In this document: one piece after another, positions 1-7,878 of the stretch
How positions within the stretch are numbered: the first letter of the stretch is position 1
How the letters are laid out: every line of letters starts with the position of its first letter
NCBI RefSeq assembly: GCF_009569385.1
Contig: NZ_WBOF01000001.1
Span: 3,544,001-3,608,000, forward strand
Direction: 5' to 3'
Length of the DNA stretch: 64,000 nt
Source: Streptomyces kaniharaensis
Lineage (GTDB): Bacteria; Actinomycetota; Actinomycetes; Streptomycetales; Streptomycetaceae
Translations under genes and position numbers: made by a program
The notes under the pieces: model-generated
Seen by the model: the letters and a program-made list of their open reading frames with translations, nothing else
Database searches by the model: none
What the model was told of the DNA's origin: nothing

Positions 1-752
1 TCGGCGTCGGCATGCCGGTCTCGATCAACTTCAGCAAGCCGGTCACCGACCGCAAGGCCGTCCAGCAGGCGATCACCGTGACGGCCGAGCCCGGTGTCGA
101 GATCGTCGGGCACTGGTTCTCCAGTACCCGCCTCGACTTCCGGCCGCAGGAGTACTGGGCCAAGGGCACCAAGGTCACCCTCAAGTTGCGGCTCAAGGAC
201 GTCGAGGGCGCCAAGGGCGTGTACGGCACCCAGTCCAAGGACGTGCGCTTCACCATCGGCCGCGCCCAGACCAGCGTCGCCGACCTCGCCGCCAAGAAGC
301 TCACCGTCACCACCGACGGCCAGGTCAGCGCCGTGTACCAGATCTCCGGCGGCGCGCCCGACCACCTCACCTGGGGCGGCAAGATGGTCATCTCCGAGCA
401 GTACCAGCAGACCCGGATGAACTCGCAGACCGTCAACCTCGGCAGCGAGTACGACATCGCCGACGTGCCGCACGCCCAGCGGCTCACCACCTCGGGCACC
501 TTCGTCCACGGCAACTACTGGTCCTCGCCGTCGATCTTCGGCAGCCAGAACACCAGCCACGGCTGCGTCGGCCTGCAGGACGCCAAGGGCGCGCAGGACT
601 CGGGCACGGACGGCTACAAGTTCTTCCAGTCCTCGATCATCGGCGACGTCGTCGAGGTCGTGAACTCCGGCGACAAGACCGTCGACCCGGCCAACGGCCT
701 GAACGGCTGGAACGTGGGCTGGGCCGAGTGGAAGGCCGGCAGCGCGGTCTGA
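1..752 (+). CDS. L,D-transpeptidase, 5' end outside window
   Basis: Peptidoglycan L,D-transpeptidase, expected outside the membrane, where it makes 3-3 cross-links. The reading frame is open from the first base, so the signal or lipoprotein region and true start lie upstream. What remains begins with an Ig-like domain segment (PVSINFSKPVTDR) of the kind found in mycobacterial and Streptomyces Ldt proteins. A YkuD catalytic domain follows, with the SHGCVGL motif; the catalytic Cys codon is at 564-566, 63 residues from the C terminus. An upstream His (FVHGNYW) also fits the family. The C-terminal tail is rich in Trp and Gly, as in other actinobacterial Ldts. A hairpin follows directly. Family assignment is firm; the exact paralogue cannot be named. 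Confidence 0.93.
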   Translation, partial: GVGMPVSINFSKPVTDRKAVQQAITVTAEPGVEIVGHWFSSTRLDFRPQEYWAKGTKVTLKLRLKDVEGAKGVYGTQSKDVRFTIGRAQTSVADLAAKKLTVTTDGQVSAVYQISGGAPDHLTWGGKMVISEQYQQTRMNSQTVNLGSEYDIADVPHAQRLTTSGTFVHGNYWSSPSIFGSQNTSHGCVGLQDAKGAQDSGTDGYKFFQSSIIGDVVEVVNSGDKTVDPANGLNGWNVGWAEWKAGSAV

Positions 753-760
753 CGCCCGCC

Positions 761-780
761 GGACCCCGGACTCGGGGCCC
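761..780. terminator. GC hairpin after the L,D-transpeptidase gene
   Basis: Inverted repeat GGACCCCG / CGGGGCCC with a 4-base loop and one mismatch, in the 37-bp gap between two convergent genes (stop at 752, stop at 790). It could end transcription from both sides. No T-run follows, as is common in high-GC actinomycetes. Confidence 0.5.
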
Positions 781-789
781 GTCGCTCCC

Positions 790-1152
790 TCACCGCTTGG
801 CGTAGTCGGCGAACCCCTGCCAGTCGACGACCACGCACGGCTCCTCGCCGACCGTCCAGGCGTCGTGCCCGGGCGGGATGACCGTGAAATCACCGGGGCC
901 GATCTCGACCTCCCGGCCGTCGTCCATGACGATCTTCATCCGGCCGGAGACGACGTACGCCGTGTGGGCGGACTGGCAGCTGTCGGTCTTGACGATCGGC
1001 TTGACGTGCTCGGACCAGTGCCAACCCGGCTCGAACACGGCCCGGCCCACCGGGCCGCCGTCCAGGTTGACCAGACGCAGTTCCCCCTTGCCCTCCTCGA
1101 AGGGCCGGACTTCCTCGGGGTCGTCGAAGTTCCGTTGGAAGATACCGGACAT
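790..1152 (-). CDS. small single-domain cupin protein
   Basis: A 120-residue protein consisting of one cupin_2 beta-barrel. The metal-site motif 1 region reads PGWHWSEHVKP, with another His in SAHTAYVVSG, and motif 2 includes GPGDFTVIPPGHDAW. Cupins of this size are metal-binding sensors, isomerases or small dioxygenases, so no reaction can be assigned. The ATG start has a good GAGGAG ribosome site 6 bases upstream. The gene stands alone, convergent with the L,D-transpeptidase gene and 78 bp downstream of the msrA stop on the same strand. Confidence 0.85.
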   Translation of the reverse strand: MSGIFQRNFDDPEEVRPFEEGKGELRLVNLDGGPVGRAVFEPGWHWSEHVKPIVKTDSCQSAHTAYVVSGRMKIVMDDGREVEIGPGDFTVIPPGHDAWTVGEEPCVVVDWQGFADYAKR

Positions 1153-1230
1153 GGCGCACTCCTCTCCGTGAAGGCGGCCCGGTCACCGGTGAGGTGAGCG
1201 GGCCGCCGTACCGGTCTCTCCAGTCTGTGC

Positions 1231-1908
1231 TCAGCCCTTCGTGCGGGCCACCCCGATCGGGCAGGAGGCGCCGGTGCCGCCGAGGCCGCAGTAGCCGTTG
1301 GGGTTCTTGGCGTCGGACAGGTACTGCTGGTGGTACGGCTCGGCCGGGTGGAACGGGCCGGCCGGGGCGATCTCGGTGGTGATCGGGCCGAGACCGAGGG
1401 CCGTCAGGGCCGGCTGGAAGGCGTCCCGGGTGGCGATGGCGGCGGCGGCCTGGGCGGGGGAGTGGGTGTAGACGGCGGAGCGGTACTGGGTGCCCACGTC
1501 GTTGCCCTGGCGGTTGCCCTGCGTCGGGTCATGCGCCTCCCAGAAGGTCTTCAGCAGCCGCTCGTAGGAGATCACCGCCGGGTCGAACACCACCCGGACC
1601 GCCTCGGTGTGCCCGGTCAGCCCGCTGCACACCTCCTCGTACGTCGGGTTCGGGGTGTAGCCGCCCTGGTAGCCGACCAGCGTCGTCCAGACGCCGGGCA
1701 GGCGCCAGAACGTCCGCTCGGCGCCCCAGAAGCAGCCCAGCCCGAAGTCGGCCACCTCCAGCCCCTCCGGGTACGGGCCGGTGAGCGGGTGGCCGAGGAC
1801 GGTGTGCGGTTCGCGCAGGGCGAAGAGCGGCGTCTCCCGGCCGGGCAACGCCTGGTCGGCGGGGACGAGCGAGGTCTTGTGGCGGTTGAACAGCACGGCC
1901 TGCTCCAT
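1231..1908 (-). CDS. msrA: peptide-methionine (S)-S-oxide reductase MsrA
   Basis: Cytosolic repair enzyme that reduces methionine-S-sulfoxide in proteins with thioredoxin-type reductant. The nucleophile motif GCFWGAE lies about 58 residues from the start. Resolving cysteines are at the C terminus (GYCGLGG and GASCPIG), the normal two-Cys recycling layout. The frame stays open upstream to 1971, but the start at 1908 ([14 protein letters not shown]) is chosen because it gives a 225-residue protein matching actinobacterial MsrA. The extra 21 residues of the longer form are not conserved-looking. It is divergent from metB with 103 bp between the starts, so both promoters lie in 1909-2011. The pairing of a methionine-repair gene with a methionine-synthesis gene is noteworthy. 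Confidence 0.95.
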   Translation of the reverse strand: MEQAVLFNRHKTSLVPADQALPGRETPLFALREPHTVLGHPLTGPYPEGLEVADFGLGCFWGAERTFWRLPGVWTTLVGYQGGYTPNPTYEEVCSGLTGHTEAVRVVFDPAVISYERLLKTFWEAHDPTQGNRQGNDVGTQYRSAVYTHSPAQAAAAIATRDAFQPALTALGLGPITTEIAPAGPFHPAEPYHQQYLSDAKNPNGYCGLGGTGASCPIGVARTKG

Positions 1909-2011
1909 CGGGGTAGGGAGGGTTGCCCAGGCTTCAACGCGAGGGACCGTCCCTCGATTCCGTCCCCGCAATCCGGCCGGCGCGCGGGCGCGCGGCCACT
2001 ACCCTCGGACT

Positions 2012-3166
2012 ATGACCGAGCACCAGCTTCCCCAGGGCTTCGAGACCCGCGCCATCCACGCGGGCCAGGAAGCAGACCCCCAGACCGGGGCCGTCGTCAC
2101 GCCGATCTACCAGGTGTCCACCTACAAGCAGGACGGGGTGGGCGGCCTGCGGGGCGGCTACGAGTACAGCCGCAGCGCCAACCCGACCCGCACCGCGCTG
2201 GAGGAGTGCCTCGCGGCACTGGAGGGCGGCGCCCGCGGCCTCGCCTTCGCCTCCGGCCTGGCCGCCGAGGACACCCTGCTGCGCACCATCCTCAAGCCGG
2301 GCGACCACATCGTGATCCCCAACGACGCCTACGGCGGCACCTTCCGGCTCTTCGCCAAGGTGCTGACCCGCTGGGGCGTCGAGTTCTCCGTCGCCAACAC
2401 CCAGGACCTGGCGACCGTCCGCGCCGCGCTGCGGCCCAACACCCGCGCGGTCTGGGTGGAGACCCCGTCCAACCCGCTGCTGGGCATCACCGACCTGACC
2501 GCGCTGGCCGAGATCGCGCACGGCGCCGGCGCGCTGCTGGTGGTCGACAACACCTTCGCCAGCCCGTACCTGCAGCAGCCGATCGCGCTCGGCGCGGACG
2601 CGGTCGTGCACTCCACCACCAAGTACATGGGCGGCCACTCGGACGTGGTCGGCGGTGCGCTGGTGCTGGCCGACGCGACCCTCGGCGAGGAGGTCGCCTA
2701 CCACCAGAACGCGATGGGCGCCGTCTCCGGGCCGTTCGACGCCTGGCTGGTGCTGCGCGGCATCAAGACGCTGGGCGTCCGGATGGACCGGCACAGCGCC
2801 AACGCGGAGAAGGTCGCCGAGCTGCTGGCGAGCCACCCCAAGGTCAGCCAGGTGCTCTACCCGGGCCTGCCCGAGCACCCCGGCCACGACATCGCGGCCA
2901 AGCAGATGAAGGCCTTCGGCGGCATGGTGTCGTTCCGGGTCGAGGGCGGCGAGGAGGCGGCCGTCGAGGTCTGCAACCGGGCGCAGCTGTTCACCCTCGG
3001 CGAGTCGCTGGGCGGCGTCGAGTCGCTGATCGAGCACCCGGGCCGGATGACCCACGCCTCGGCGGCGGGCTCGCCGCTGGAGGTGCCGGGCGACCTGGTG
3101 CGCGTGTCGGTCGGCATCGAGTCGATCGACGACCTGCTGGCCGACCTCAAGCAGGCGCTGGGCTGA
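2012..3166 (+). CDS. metB: cystathionine gamma-synthase / lyase family enzyme
   Basis: PLP enzyme of the Cys/Met metabolism family (384 residues). In the synthase role it joins O-acyl-homoserine and cysteine to cystathionine on the way to methionine. The PLP lysine is in STTKYMGGHSD, the substrate-loop motif SRSANPTR and phosphate-binding SGLAAEDT are present, and the tail carries ESLGGVESLIEHP and SVGIESIDDL. The start at 2012 (MTEHQLPQGFETRAIHAGQ) is chosen over upstream open frame because conserved family residues begin there. Actinobacterial members often also have gamma-lyase activity, so synthase versus lyase cannot be told from sequence. Divergent from msrA; convergent with the MarR gene 23 bp downstream. 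Confidence 0.92.
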   Translation: MTEHQLPQGFETRAIHAGQEADPQTGAVVTPIYQVSTYKQDGVGGLRGGYEYSRSANPTRTALEECLAALEGGARGLAFASGLAAEDTLLRTILKPGDHIVIPNDAYGGTFRLFAKVLTRWGVEFSVANTQDLATVRAALRPNTRAVWVETPSNPLLGITDLTALAEIAHGAGALLVVDNTFASPYLQQPIALGADAVVHSTTKYMGGHSDVVGGALVLADATLGEEVAYHQNAMGAVSGPFDAWLVLRGIKTLGVRMDRHSANAEKVAELLASHPKVSQVLYPGLPEHPGHDIAAKQMKAFGGMVSFRVEGGEEAAVEVCNRAQLFTLGESLGGVESLIEHPGRMTHASAAGSPLEVPGDLVRVSVGIESIDDLLADLKQALG

Positions 3167-3188
3167 GGCCGTTGGCCCCCTGACGGCC
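3167..3188. terminator. short hairpin between metB and the MarR gene
   Basis: GGCCGT / ACGGCC arms with a 10-base loop fill the gap between two convergent stop codons (3166 and 3190). The stem is only 6 bp, so the terminator call is tentative. Confidence 0.4.
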
Positions 3189-3189
3189 G

Positions 3190-3672
3190 CTAGTGCTGAC
3201 CCTGCCGGTCCGCCGTGTAGGACTCCATCGCGAGGTTGAAGCGGGCCAGCAGGGTGCAGAACGCGTGCTGCTCCTCCGGGTGCCAGCCGGCCACCAGGCG
3301 GCGGGTCAACTCGGCCCGCCCGTCCCGGACTTCGACCAGCCGGCCGGCACCGACCGGGGTCAGCGCGAGGCGGACGGCACGGCGGTCGGCCGGGTCCTGG
3401 ACCCGGCCGACCAGCCCGGCCGCGACCAGCGGGGCGACCTGGCGGGTCACCGTCGAGGAGTCGACGCCGAGCGCGTCGGCCAGCGCCTTGACGTTGGCGG
3501 GCCCGCGCCGCTCCAGGCGGTCGAGCAGCAGGTAGGCGGCCCGGTCCAGCGTGCCGACGCCGTCGCAGGTCCGGACCTGTTCCATCCGGCGGGCGAACAG
3601 CGCCAGTTCGTACTGGAGTCGGGTGTGCACGGGGTCGGTGCGGTCGGTGGCCTGGGGCGAGGGCGTCGTCAT
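3190..3672 (-). CDS. MarR-family transcriptional regulator
   Basis: A 160-residue winged-helix regulator of the MarR type. It has an N-terminal dimerisation helix, then the wHTH region (ANVKALADALGVDSSTVTRQV) with the wing LVGRVQDPADRRAVRLALTP containing the DxRxxxLxLT signature. It probably binds DNA as a homodimer and responds to a small ligand or oxidant, which is unknown here. Its start at 3672 faces ilvA (start 3795) across 122 bp, so it could act on ilvA, on itself or on a distant target. No obvious palindrome was noted in the gap. Confidence 0.9.
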   Translation of the reverse strand: MTTPSPQATDRTDPVHTRLQYELALFARRMEQVRTCDGVGTLDRAAYLLLDRLERRGPANVKALADALGVDSSTVTRQVAPLVAAGLVGRVQDPADRRAVRLALTPVGAGRLVEVRDGRAELTRRLVAGWHPEEQHAFCTLLARFNLAMESYTADRQGQH

Positions 3673-3794
3673 CGCGGCTCACGATCGTCGTGCGGTGAGG
3701 GAGGCTCAGAACCAGCAGGGTACGCGGGCCGGGCGGACCCGGGAACAGCCCCGGCATCCCGGATCGCCCGCCTCCGCCGCCGTAGGCTGGCGTC

Positions 3795-5006
3795 ATGCAC
3801 AACTGGCCGATCACCCTCGACGACGTCCGCGGCGCCCAGAAGATGCTCGCCGGGGTCGCCCGGGTGACCCCGATGGAGGGCAGTCGGCACCTGTCCGCAC
3901 TGATCGGCGCGCCGGTCCACCTGAAGTGCGAGAACCTCCAGCGCACCGGCTCGTTCAAACTGCGCGGGGCGTACGTGCGGATCGCGGGACTCTCACCGGT
4001 GCAGCGGGCCGGCGGGGTGGTCGCGGCGAGCGCCGGGAACCACGCCCAGGGGGTGGCGCTGGCGGCCTCGCTGCTGGGCGTCCGCTCGACCGTCTTCATG
4101 CCGGTGGCCGCGCCGCTGCCCAAGGTCGCGGCGACCCGCGAGTACGGTGCCGAAGTCCGGTTGCACGGCGGCACGGTGGACGAGGCGCTGCAGGCCGCGC
4201 AGCGGTACTCGGAGGCGACCGGCGCGGTGTTCATCCATCCCTTCGACCACTGGGACGTGGTCACCGGCCAGGCCACCGTCGGGCTGGAGATCCTGGAGCA
4301 GTGCCCGGAGGTGCGGACCATCCTGGTCGGGGTGGGCGGCGGCGGGCTGCTGGCCGGGATCGCGGCGGCGGTCAAGCCGCTGCGGCCGGACGTGCGGGTG
4401 ATCGGGGTGCAGGCGGCGGGCGCCGCCGCGTACCCGCCCTCGCTGGCGGCCGGGCGGCCGGTGTCGCTGGAGCACTTCGCCACCATGGCCGACGGGATCA
4501 TGGTCGGCCGGCCCGGGGACATCCCGTTCGAGGTGGTCAACACGCTGGCGGACGGCATCCGGACGGTCTCCGAGGACGCGCTGTCGCGGGCGCTGCTGCT
4601 GGGCCTGGAGCGGCTGAAGCTGGTGGTCGAGCCGGCCGGGGCCGCGCCGATCGCGGCGCTGCTGGAGCGGCCGGACTCCTTCGAGGGCCCGGTGGTGGCC
4701 GTCCTGTCGGGCGGCAACATCGACCCGCAGCTGATGCAGCGGGTGCTGCGGCACGGGCTGGCGGCGGCCGGGCGGTACCTGTCGCTGCGGGTGCGGCTGG
4801 CGGACAAGCCGGGTTCGCTGGCCGACCTGCTGGGCGTGCTGACACGGGTGGACGCGAACGTGCTGGACGTCGCGCACGTGCGGACCGACCCGCGGCTGGG
4901 GCTGACCGAGGTCGAGGTGGACCTGCACCTGGAGACCAAGGGCCCGGAGCACTGCGCGGCGGTGGTCGGCGAGCTGCGGGACGCGGGGTTCGTCGTCTCC
5001 AGCTGA
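3795..5006 (+). CDS. ilvA: threonine ammonia-lyase (threonine dehydratase)
   Basis: PLP enzyme that deaminates threonine to 2-oxobutyrate, feeding isoleucine synthesis. 2-Oxobutyrate can also be oxidised to propionyl-CoA, a precursor of the methylmalonyl extender units the nearby PKS needs; that link is inferred. The protein has 403 residues. The PLP lysine is in RTGSFKLRGAY (about residue 53), the Gly-rich phosphate loop is VGVGGGGLLAG, and a single ACT-like domain occupies the last 80 residues (LSLRVRLADKPGSLADLLGVL). The one-ACT length matches the actinobacterial form, intermediate between catabolic TdcB and long two-ACT IlvA. A perfect hairpin lies between it and greA. Confidence 0.93.
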   Translation: MHNWPITLDDVRGAQKMLAGVARVTPMEGSRHLSALIGAPVHLKCENLQRTGSFKLRGAYVRIAGLSPVQRAGGVVAASAGNHAQGVALAASLLGVRSTVFMPVAAPLPKVAATREYGAEVRLHGGTVDEALQAAQRYSEATGAVFIHPFDHWDVVTGQATVGLEILEQCPEVRTILVGVGGGGLLAGIAAAVKPLRPDVRVIGVQAAGAAAYPPSLAAGRPVSLEHFATMADGIMVGRPGDIPFEVVNTLADGIRTVSEDALSRALLLGLERLKLVVEPAGAAPIAALLERPDSFEGPVVAVLSGGNIDPQLMQRVLRHGLAAAGRYLSLRVRLADKPGSLADLLGVLTRVDANVLDVAHVRTDPRLGLTEVEVDLHLETKGPEHCAAVVGELRDAGFVVSS

Positions 5007-5123
5007 CCCCGGGGCCGATCCGGGTCGTCGCGACGGCGGTGCCATGACGATCACGGTGGTGTTCTCCTGGCCGTCGGTGCGCAGGTACCGCTCCGCCGTG
5101 GGGTGAACGGCGCCCGGACGCGC

Positions 5124-5160
5124 CGAAGGGCGGCCGCGGAAGCTCCGCGGCCGCCCTTCG
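5124..5160. terminator. perfect 17-bp-stem terminator between ilvA and greA
   Basis: A 17-bp perfect inverted repeat (5124-5140 with 5144-5160) around the 3-base loop AGC lies 17 bp downstream of the greA stop and 118 bp after the ilvA stop. The genes converge, so it can serve both. Confidence 0.85.
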
Positions 5161-5177
5161 CGTCGGTCGCCGTCCGG

Positions 5178-5678
5178 TCAGCCGGCGTGCGGCGTGACCT
5201 TGAGGATCTTCACCATGGCCTGCTTGCCGTTCGGCAGCTCGTAGGTGGCCTCGTCGCCGATCTTCTTGCCGTCGATCGCGCGGCCCAGAGGCGACTGCGG
5301 GGAGTAGATGTCCAGGGCGTCGGCGCCGGCCACCTCGCGCGAGGCGAGCAGGAACTCCATGGTGTCGTCCTCGTCGCCGTCGAAGGCGACCGTGACGATC
5401 ATGCCCGGGGCCACCACACCCGAGTCCGCGGGGGCCTCGCCGACCTTGGCGCGCTCCAGCAGCTGGGTCAGCTGCCGGATGCGCATCTCGTACTTGCCCT
5501 GCTCCTCCTTGGCGGCGTGGTAGCCGGCGTTCTCCTTGAGGTCGCCCTCCTCGCGCGCCGCCTCGATCTTCTGGGCGATCTCGATGCGCCAGGGCCCGGT
5601 CAGGTGATCCAGCTCGGCCTTGAGCTGGTCGTAGCCGGCCTGAGTGAGCCAGGTCACGTTCTCACTGGTCTGGGTCAC
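5178..5678 (-). CDS. greA: transcription elongation factor GreA
   Basis: Binds the RNA polymerase secondary channel and stimulates cleavage of backtracked RNA. At 166 residues it is close to the usual length. The N-terminal coiled coil carries the acidic tip REEGDLKENAGYHAAKEEQ, with the Asp and Glu pair needed for cleavage. The C-terminal FKBP-like domain includes IYSPQSPLGRAIDGKKIGD. The start is GTG at 5678 with GAGGAG 6 bases upstream. It belongs to the conserved chromosomal block (msrA, metB, ilvA, greA, DUF4307, mca) and is not part of the PKS cluster. Confidence 0.97.
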   Translation of the reverse strand: MTQTSENVTWLTQAGYDQLKAELDHLTGPWRIEIAQKIEAAREEGDLKENAGYHAAKEEQGKYEMRIRQLTQLLERAKVGEAPADSGVVAPGMIVTVAFDGDEDDTMEFLLASREVAGADALDIYSPQSPLGRAIDGKKIGDEATYELPNGKQAMVKILKVTPHAG

Positions 5679-5994
5679 AGGTGCTCCTCGTAGGTGCTGG
5701 GGCTGTGCTGAGGGTGTGAGTCGTCAGCAGGGTTGGTGGTGATATCGGTCTTAACTACAAAGCAACGCCCGCTCCCGTACCATCCGGTGCGGAAGGGGCG
5801 AAACCACGAGCCTAACAAGTCCTGCCGACAAGCGGGAGGGTCGTTGGCGCGCCATTGACGACAGCGTTGCGCCAAGGTGTACAGCAACCGGGTGCGGGGC
5901 TCTTCTCTGGATGCCCGTTCACCGAGACGAATATGCGCCGGTCGCCCGGCCGGACGCCACCGAATACCCGGCCGGTTCGCGGGTCATCCGCGGG
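5679..5994. promoter_or_regulatory. gene-free leader region upstream of greA
   Basis: These 316 bp lie between the greA start and the stop of the DUF4307 gene, both on the minus strand. The stretch is less GC-rich than its surroundings around 5740-5770, where the minus strand contains TTGC and TAGTTAAG-like elements, so a greA promoter is likely there. A 70-codon open frame overlaps the greA start but has no homology I recognise and poor codon bias; I do not call it a gene. Confidence 0.4.
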
Positions 5995-6408
5995 TCATCC
6001 GGCGGGCGTGCAGCCCAGCAGCTCGGCCGTGGTGCCCCGGGCGGTGGTGCGCAGGCTGACCACCGCGTCGTAGCTGGACCCGGCGGCCGGGACCGGGAAG
6101 TCGGCCAGCCCGACCACCGAGCCGTCCCGGCCCTGCGAGCGGACCGTGCAGCTGCCGGCCGTCCCGTCGCTCTTGCGCACCGCCAGGTGCAGCTGCACCT
6201 CGGCGTCCGAGACCGCCTCGAAGGTCGGCACCGAGCCGTTGATCGCCGTCTCCCGGAGCAGGTACGAGCCGCCCAGCCAGGCGACCACGCCCAGGCCCAG
6301 GACGCCGCAGACCGCGCCGACCACCTTCAGGCGGCGGTCCGAATCGCGGTCGTCGCGACGGCCGTAGCGCCCCTGGGGCGGCTGGGGGGCGACGGTGTCA
6401 GCACTCAT
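5995..6408 (-). CDS. DUF4307 single-pass membrane protein
   Basis: A 137-residue protein. A short charged cytoplasmic N terminus (GRYGRRDDRDSDRRLK) precedes one transmembrane helix (VVGAVCGVLGLGVVAWLGG, about residues 29-48). An extracellular beta-rich domain of about 85 residues follows, with two Cys (GSCTVRS, LLGCTP) that may form a disulfide. This is the DUF4307 layout found next to mca in actinobacteria; its function is unknown. The start at 6408 is chosen because the frame upstream loses bias and the membrane-protein layout is complete. It is divergent from mca with 240 bp between starts. Confidence 0.88.
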   Translation of the reverse strand: MSADTVAPQPPQGRYGRRDDRDSDRRLKVVGAVCGVLGLGVVAWLGGSYLLRETAINGSVPTFEAVSDAEVQLHLAVRKSDGTAGSCTVRSQGRDGSVVGLADFPVPAAGSSYDAVVSLRTTARGTTAELLGCTPAG

Positions 6409-6648
6409 GGGGCCGATTCCTCTCCGGGGAAGGGCCGCGCGGGTGGTGCTGGGGAATGCGACGCTCCTCCAGTCCGTCACTATAGGAGGGGCACGCCCGC
6501 GGCCGATGCGGCGGGGGCAGGGCTCGGCCGCGCCGGCGGGTGTACGACGGCCGGTCCCGCGGCGACGCGGTCCCGAAGTGAGCGGCTCGGACGGCGGGCG
6601 GACCGGACTTCGCGGGACGCCCGGACTATCTGGAAGGAACGCAAGGCG

Positions 6649-7554
6649 TTGACTGAGCAGTTGCGACTGATGGCGGTGCACGCCCACCCGGACGACGAGT
6701 CCAGCAAGGGCGCCGCCTCCATGGCCATGTACGTCGACCAGGGGGTGGACGTGCTCGTGGCCACCTGCACCGGGGGCGAGCGCGGGTCGGTCCTCAACCC
6801 CAAGCTCCAGGGGGACCCGTACATCGAGGAGAACATCCACGAGGTGCGGCGCAAGGAGATGGACGAGGCGCGCGCGATCCTCGGGGTCAAGCAGGCCTGG
6901 CTGGGCTTCGTCGACTCCGGCCTCCCCGAGGGGGACCCGCTGCCTCCGCTGCCCGAGGGCTGCTTCGCCCTCCAGGACGTGAAGGAGGCGGCCGAGCCGC
7001 TGGTCCGGCTCATCCGCGCGTTCAAGCCGCAGGTCATCACGACCTACGACGAGAACGGCGGCTACCCGCACCCCGACCACATCATGACCCACAAGATCAC
7101 CATGGTGGCCTTCGACGCCGCCGGCGACCCGGACGCCTACCCGGACGCCGGCGAGCCCTGGCAGCCGCTGAAGCTGTACTACAACCACGGCTTCCCGATG
7201 GGCCGCATCCGCGCCCTGCACCAGTACCTCACCGACCACGGCCACGACTCGCCGTACGGCGAGTGGATCGCGGGCTGGGAGAAGAGCGGCCGCAAGGAGC
7301 GCGAGATCACCACCCGGGTGCGCTGCGACGACTGGTTCGAGACCCGCGACCGCGCGCTGATCGCCCACGCCACCCAGATCGACCCCGACGGCCCGTGGTT
7401 CCGCGTCCCGCTGGAGGTCCAGCGCGAGGTCTGGCCCACCGAGGACTACGAGCTCGCCCGTACCCTGATCGATGTGGACCTGCCGGAGGACGACCTGTTC
7501 GCCGGCCTGCGCACCCCCACCATGGCGGCCGAGGCCGCCGACACGCGCGACTGA
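6649..7554 (+). CDS. mca: mycothiol S-conjugate amidase
   Basis: Zinc amidase that cleaves mycothiol conjugates of electrophiles and antibiotics to release mercapturic acids and GlcN-Ins, a detoxification step specific to mycothiol-producing actinobacteria. The zinc motif AHPDDE is at residues 12-17 and the third ligand region GYPHPDHIMTH near residue 140. The C-terminal PWFRVPLEVQREVWPTEDYEL fits Mca. The start is TTG at 6649 with GGAAGGA about 10 bases upstream, giving 301 residues, the usual Mca size. The longer upstream open frame is non-coding in character. Followed at 50 bp by the small membrane-protein gene, probably co-transcribed. Confidence 0.95.
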   Translation: MTEQLRLMAVHAHPDDESSKGAASMAMYVDQGVDVLVATCTGGERGSVLNPKLQGDPYIEENIHEVRRKEMDEARAILGVKQAWLGFVDSGLPEGDPLPPLPEGCFALQDVKEAAEPLVRLIRAFKPQVITTYDENGGYPHPDHIMTHKITMVAFDAAGDPDAYPDAGEPWQPLKLYYNHGFPMGRIRALHQYLTDHGHDSPYGEWIAGWEKSGRKEREITTRVRCDDWFETRDRALIAHATQIDPDGPWFRVPLEVQREVWPTEDYELARTLIDVDLPEDDLFAGLRTPTMAAEAADTRD

Positions 7555-7604
7555 CCCACCCCCCCGATGGCCCGGCTCCGTGTGAGCCGGGCCACCATAG
7601 AGAT

Positions 7605-7796
7605 ATGAGCGCCCCCGTGAACCTCCTCCACCTCGCCGCCGACCTCGCGGTCGACGACGCCAAGGTCACCCCCGGTCTCCTCGGCTTCGTCGTGTTCGCC
7701 GCCCTCGGCGCGGCCACCTGGTTCCTGGCCAAGTCGATGAACCGGCAGTTCAAGAAGGTCGACTTCACGGAGGAGCCGGAAGCCCCCAAGGAGTGA
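7605..7796 (+). CDS. small one-helix membrane protein after mca
   Basis: A 63-residue protein. An amphipathic start (MSAPVNLLHLAADLA) is followed by a transmembrane helix (PGLLGFVVFAALGAATWFLA, about residues 22-41) and a charged cytoplasmic tail (MNRQFKKVDFTEEPEAPKE). It resembles small conserved actinobacterial proteins encoded beside mca; function unknown. The 20 codons from the internal ATG at 7737 to the stop recur in degraded form at 57329-57388, on the far side of the PKS cluster, so the cluster boundary lies at the 3' end of this gene. A strong hairpin follows. Confidence 0.82.
   Translation: MSAPVNLLHLAADLAVDDAKVTPGLLGFVVFAALGAATWFLAKSMNRQFKKVDFTEEPEAPKE
7733..7796 (+). repeat. left copy of the 64-bp repeat flanking the PKS cluster
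   Basis: The last 64 bp of the small membrane-protein gene (including the stop) match 57325-57388 with 53 of 64 bases identical by my count. The first 16 bases (GTCGATGAACCGGCAG) are perfect. There is no gap. Similarity stops at the stop codon on the right and just before the repeat on the left. The orientation is direct, and the repeats are about 49.6 kb apart. Confidence 0.8.
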
Positions 7797-7801
7797 CGGC
7801 A

Positions 7802-7839
7802 GGCCCCCGGCCGAGCGCCGGTGCGCGGGGCCGGGGGCC
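7802..7839. terminator. hairpin at the left edge of the PKS cluster
   Basis: A perfect 11-bp inverted repeat (GGCCCCCGGCC at 7802-7812, GGCCGGGGGCC at 7829-7839) lies between the convergent stops of the small membrane-protein gene (7796) and the acyl-CoA dehydrogenase gene (7879). It can end PKS operon 2 and the mca transcript. Confidence 0.75.
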
Positions 7840-7878
7840 AGGGCCGGGGGGTCGGACGAACGTGCGGGCCGGTCGGTC

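Noticed and set aside
5675-5887. A 70-codon frame upstream of greA overlapping its start
   Set aside because: No domain, poor codon bias, and it coincides with the likely greA promoter region.
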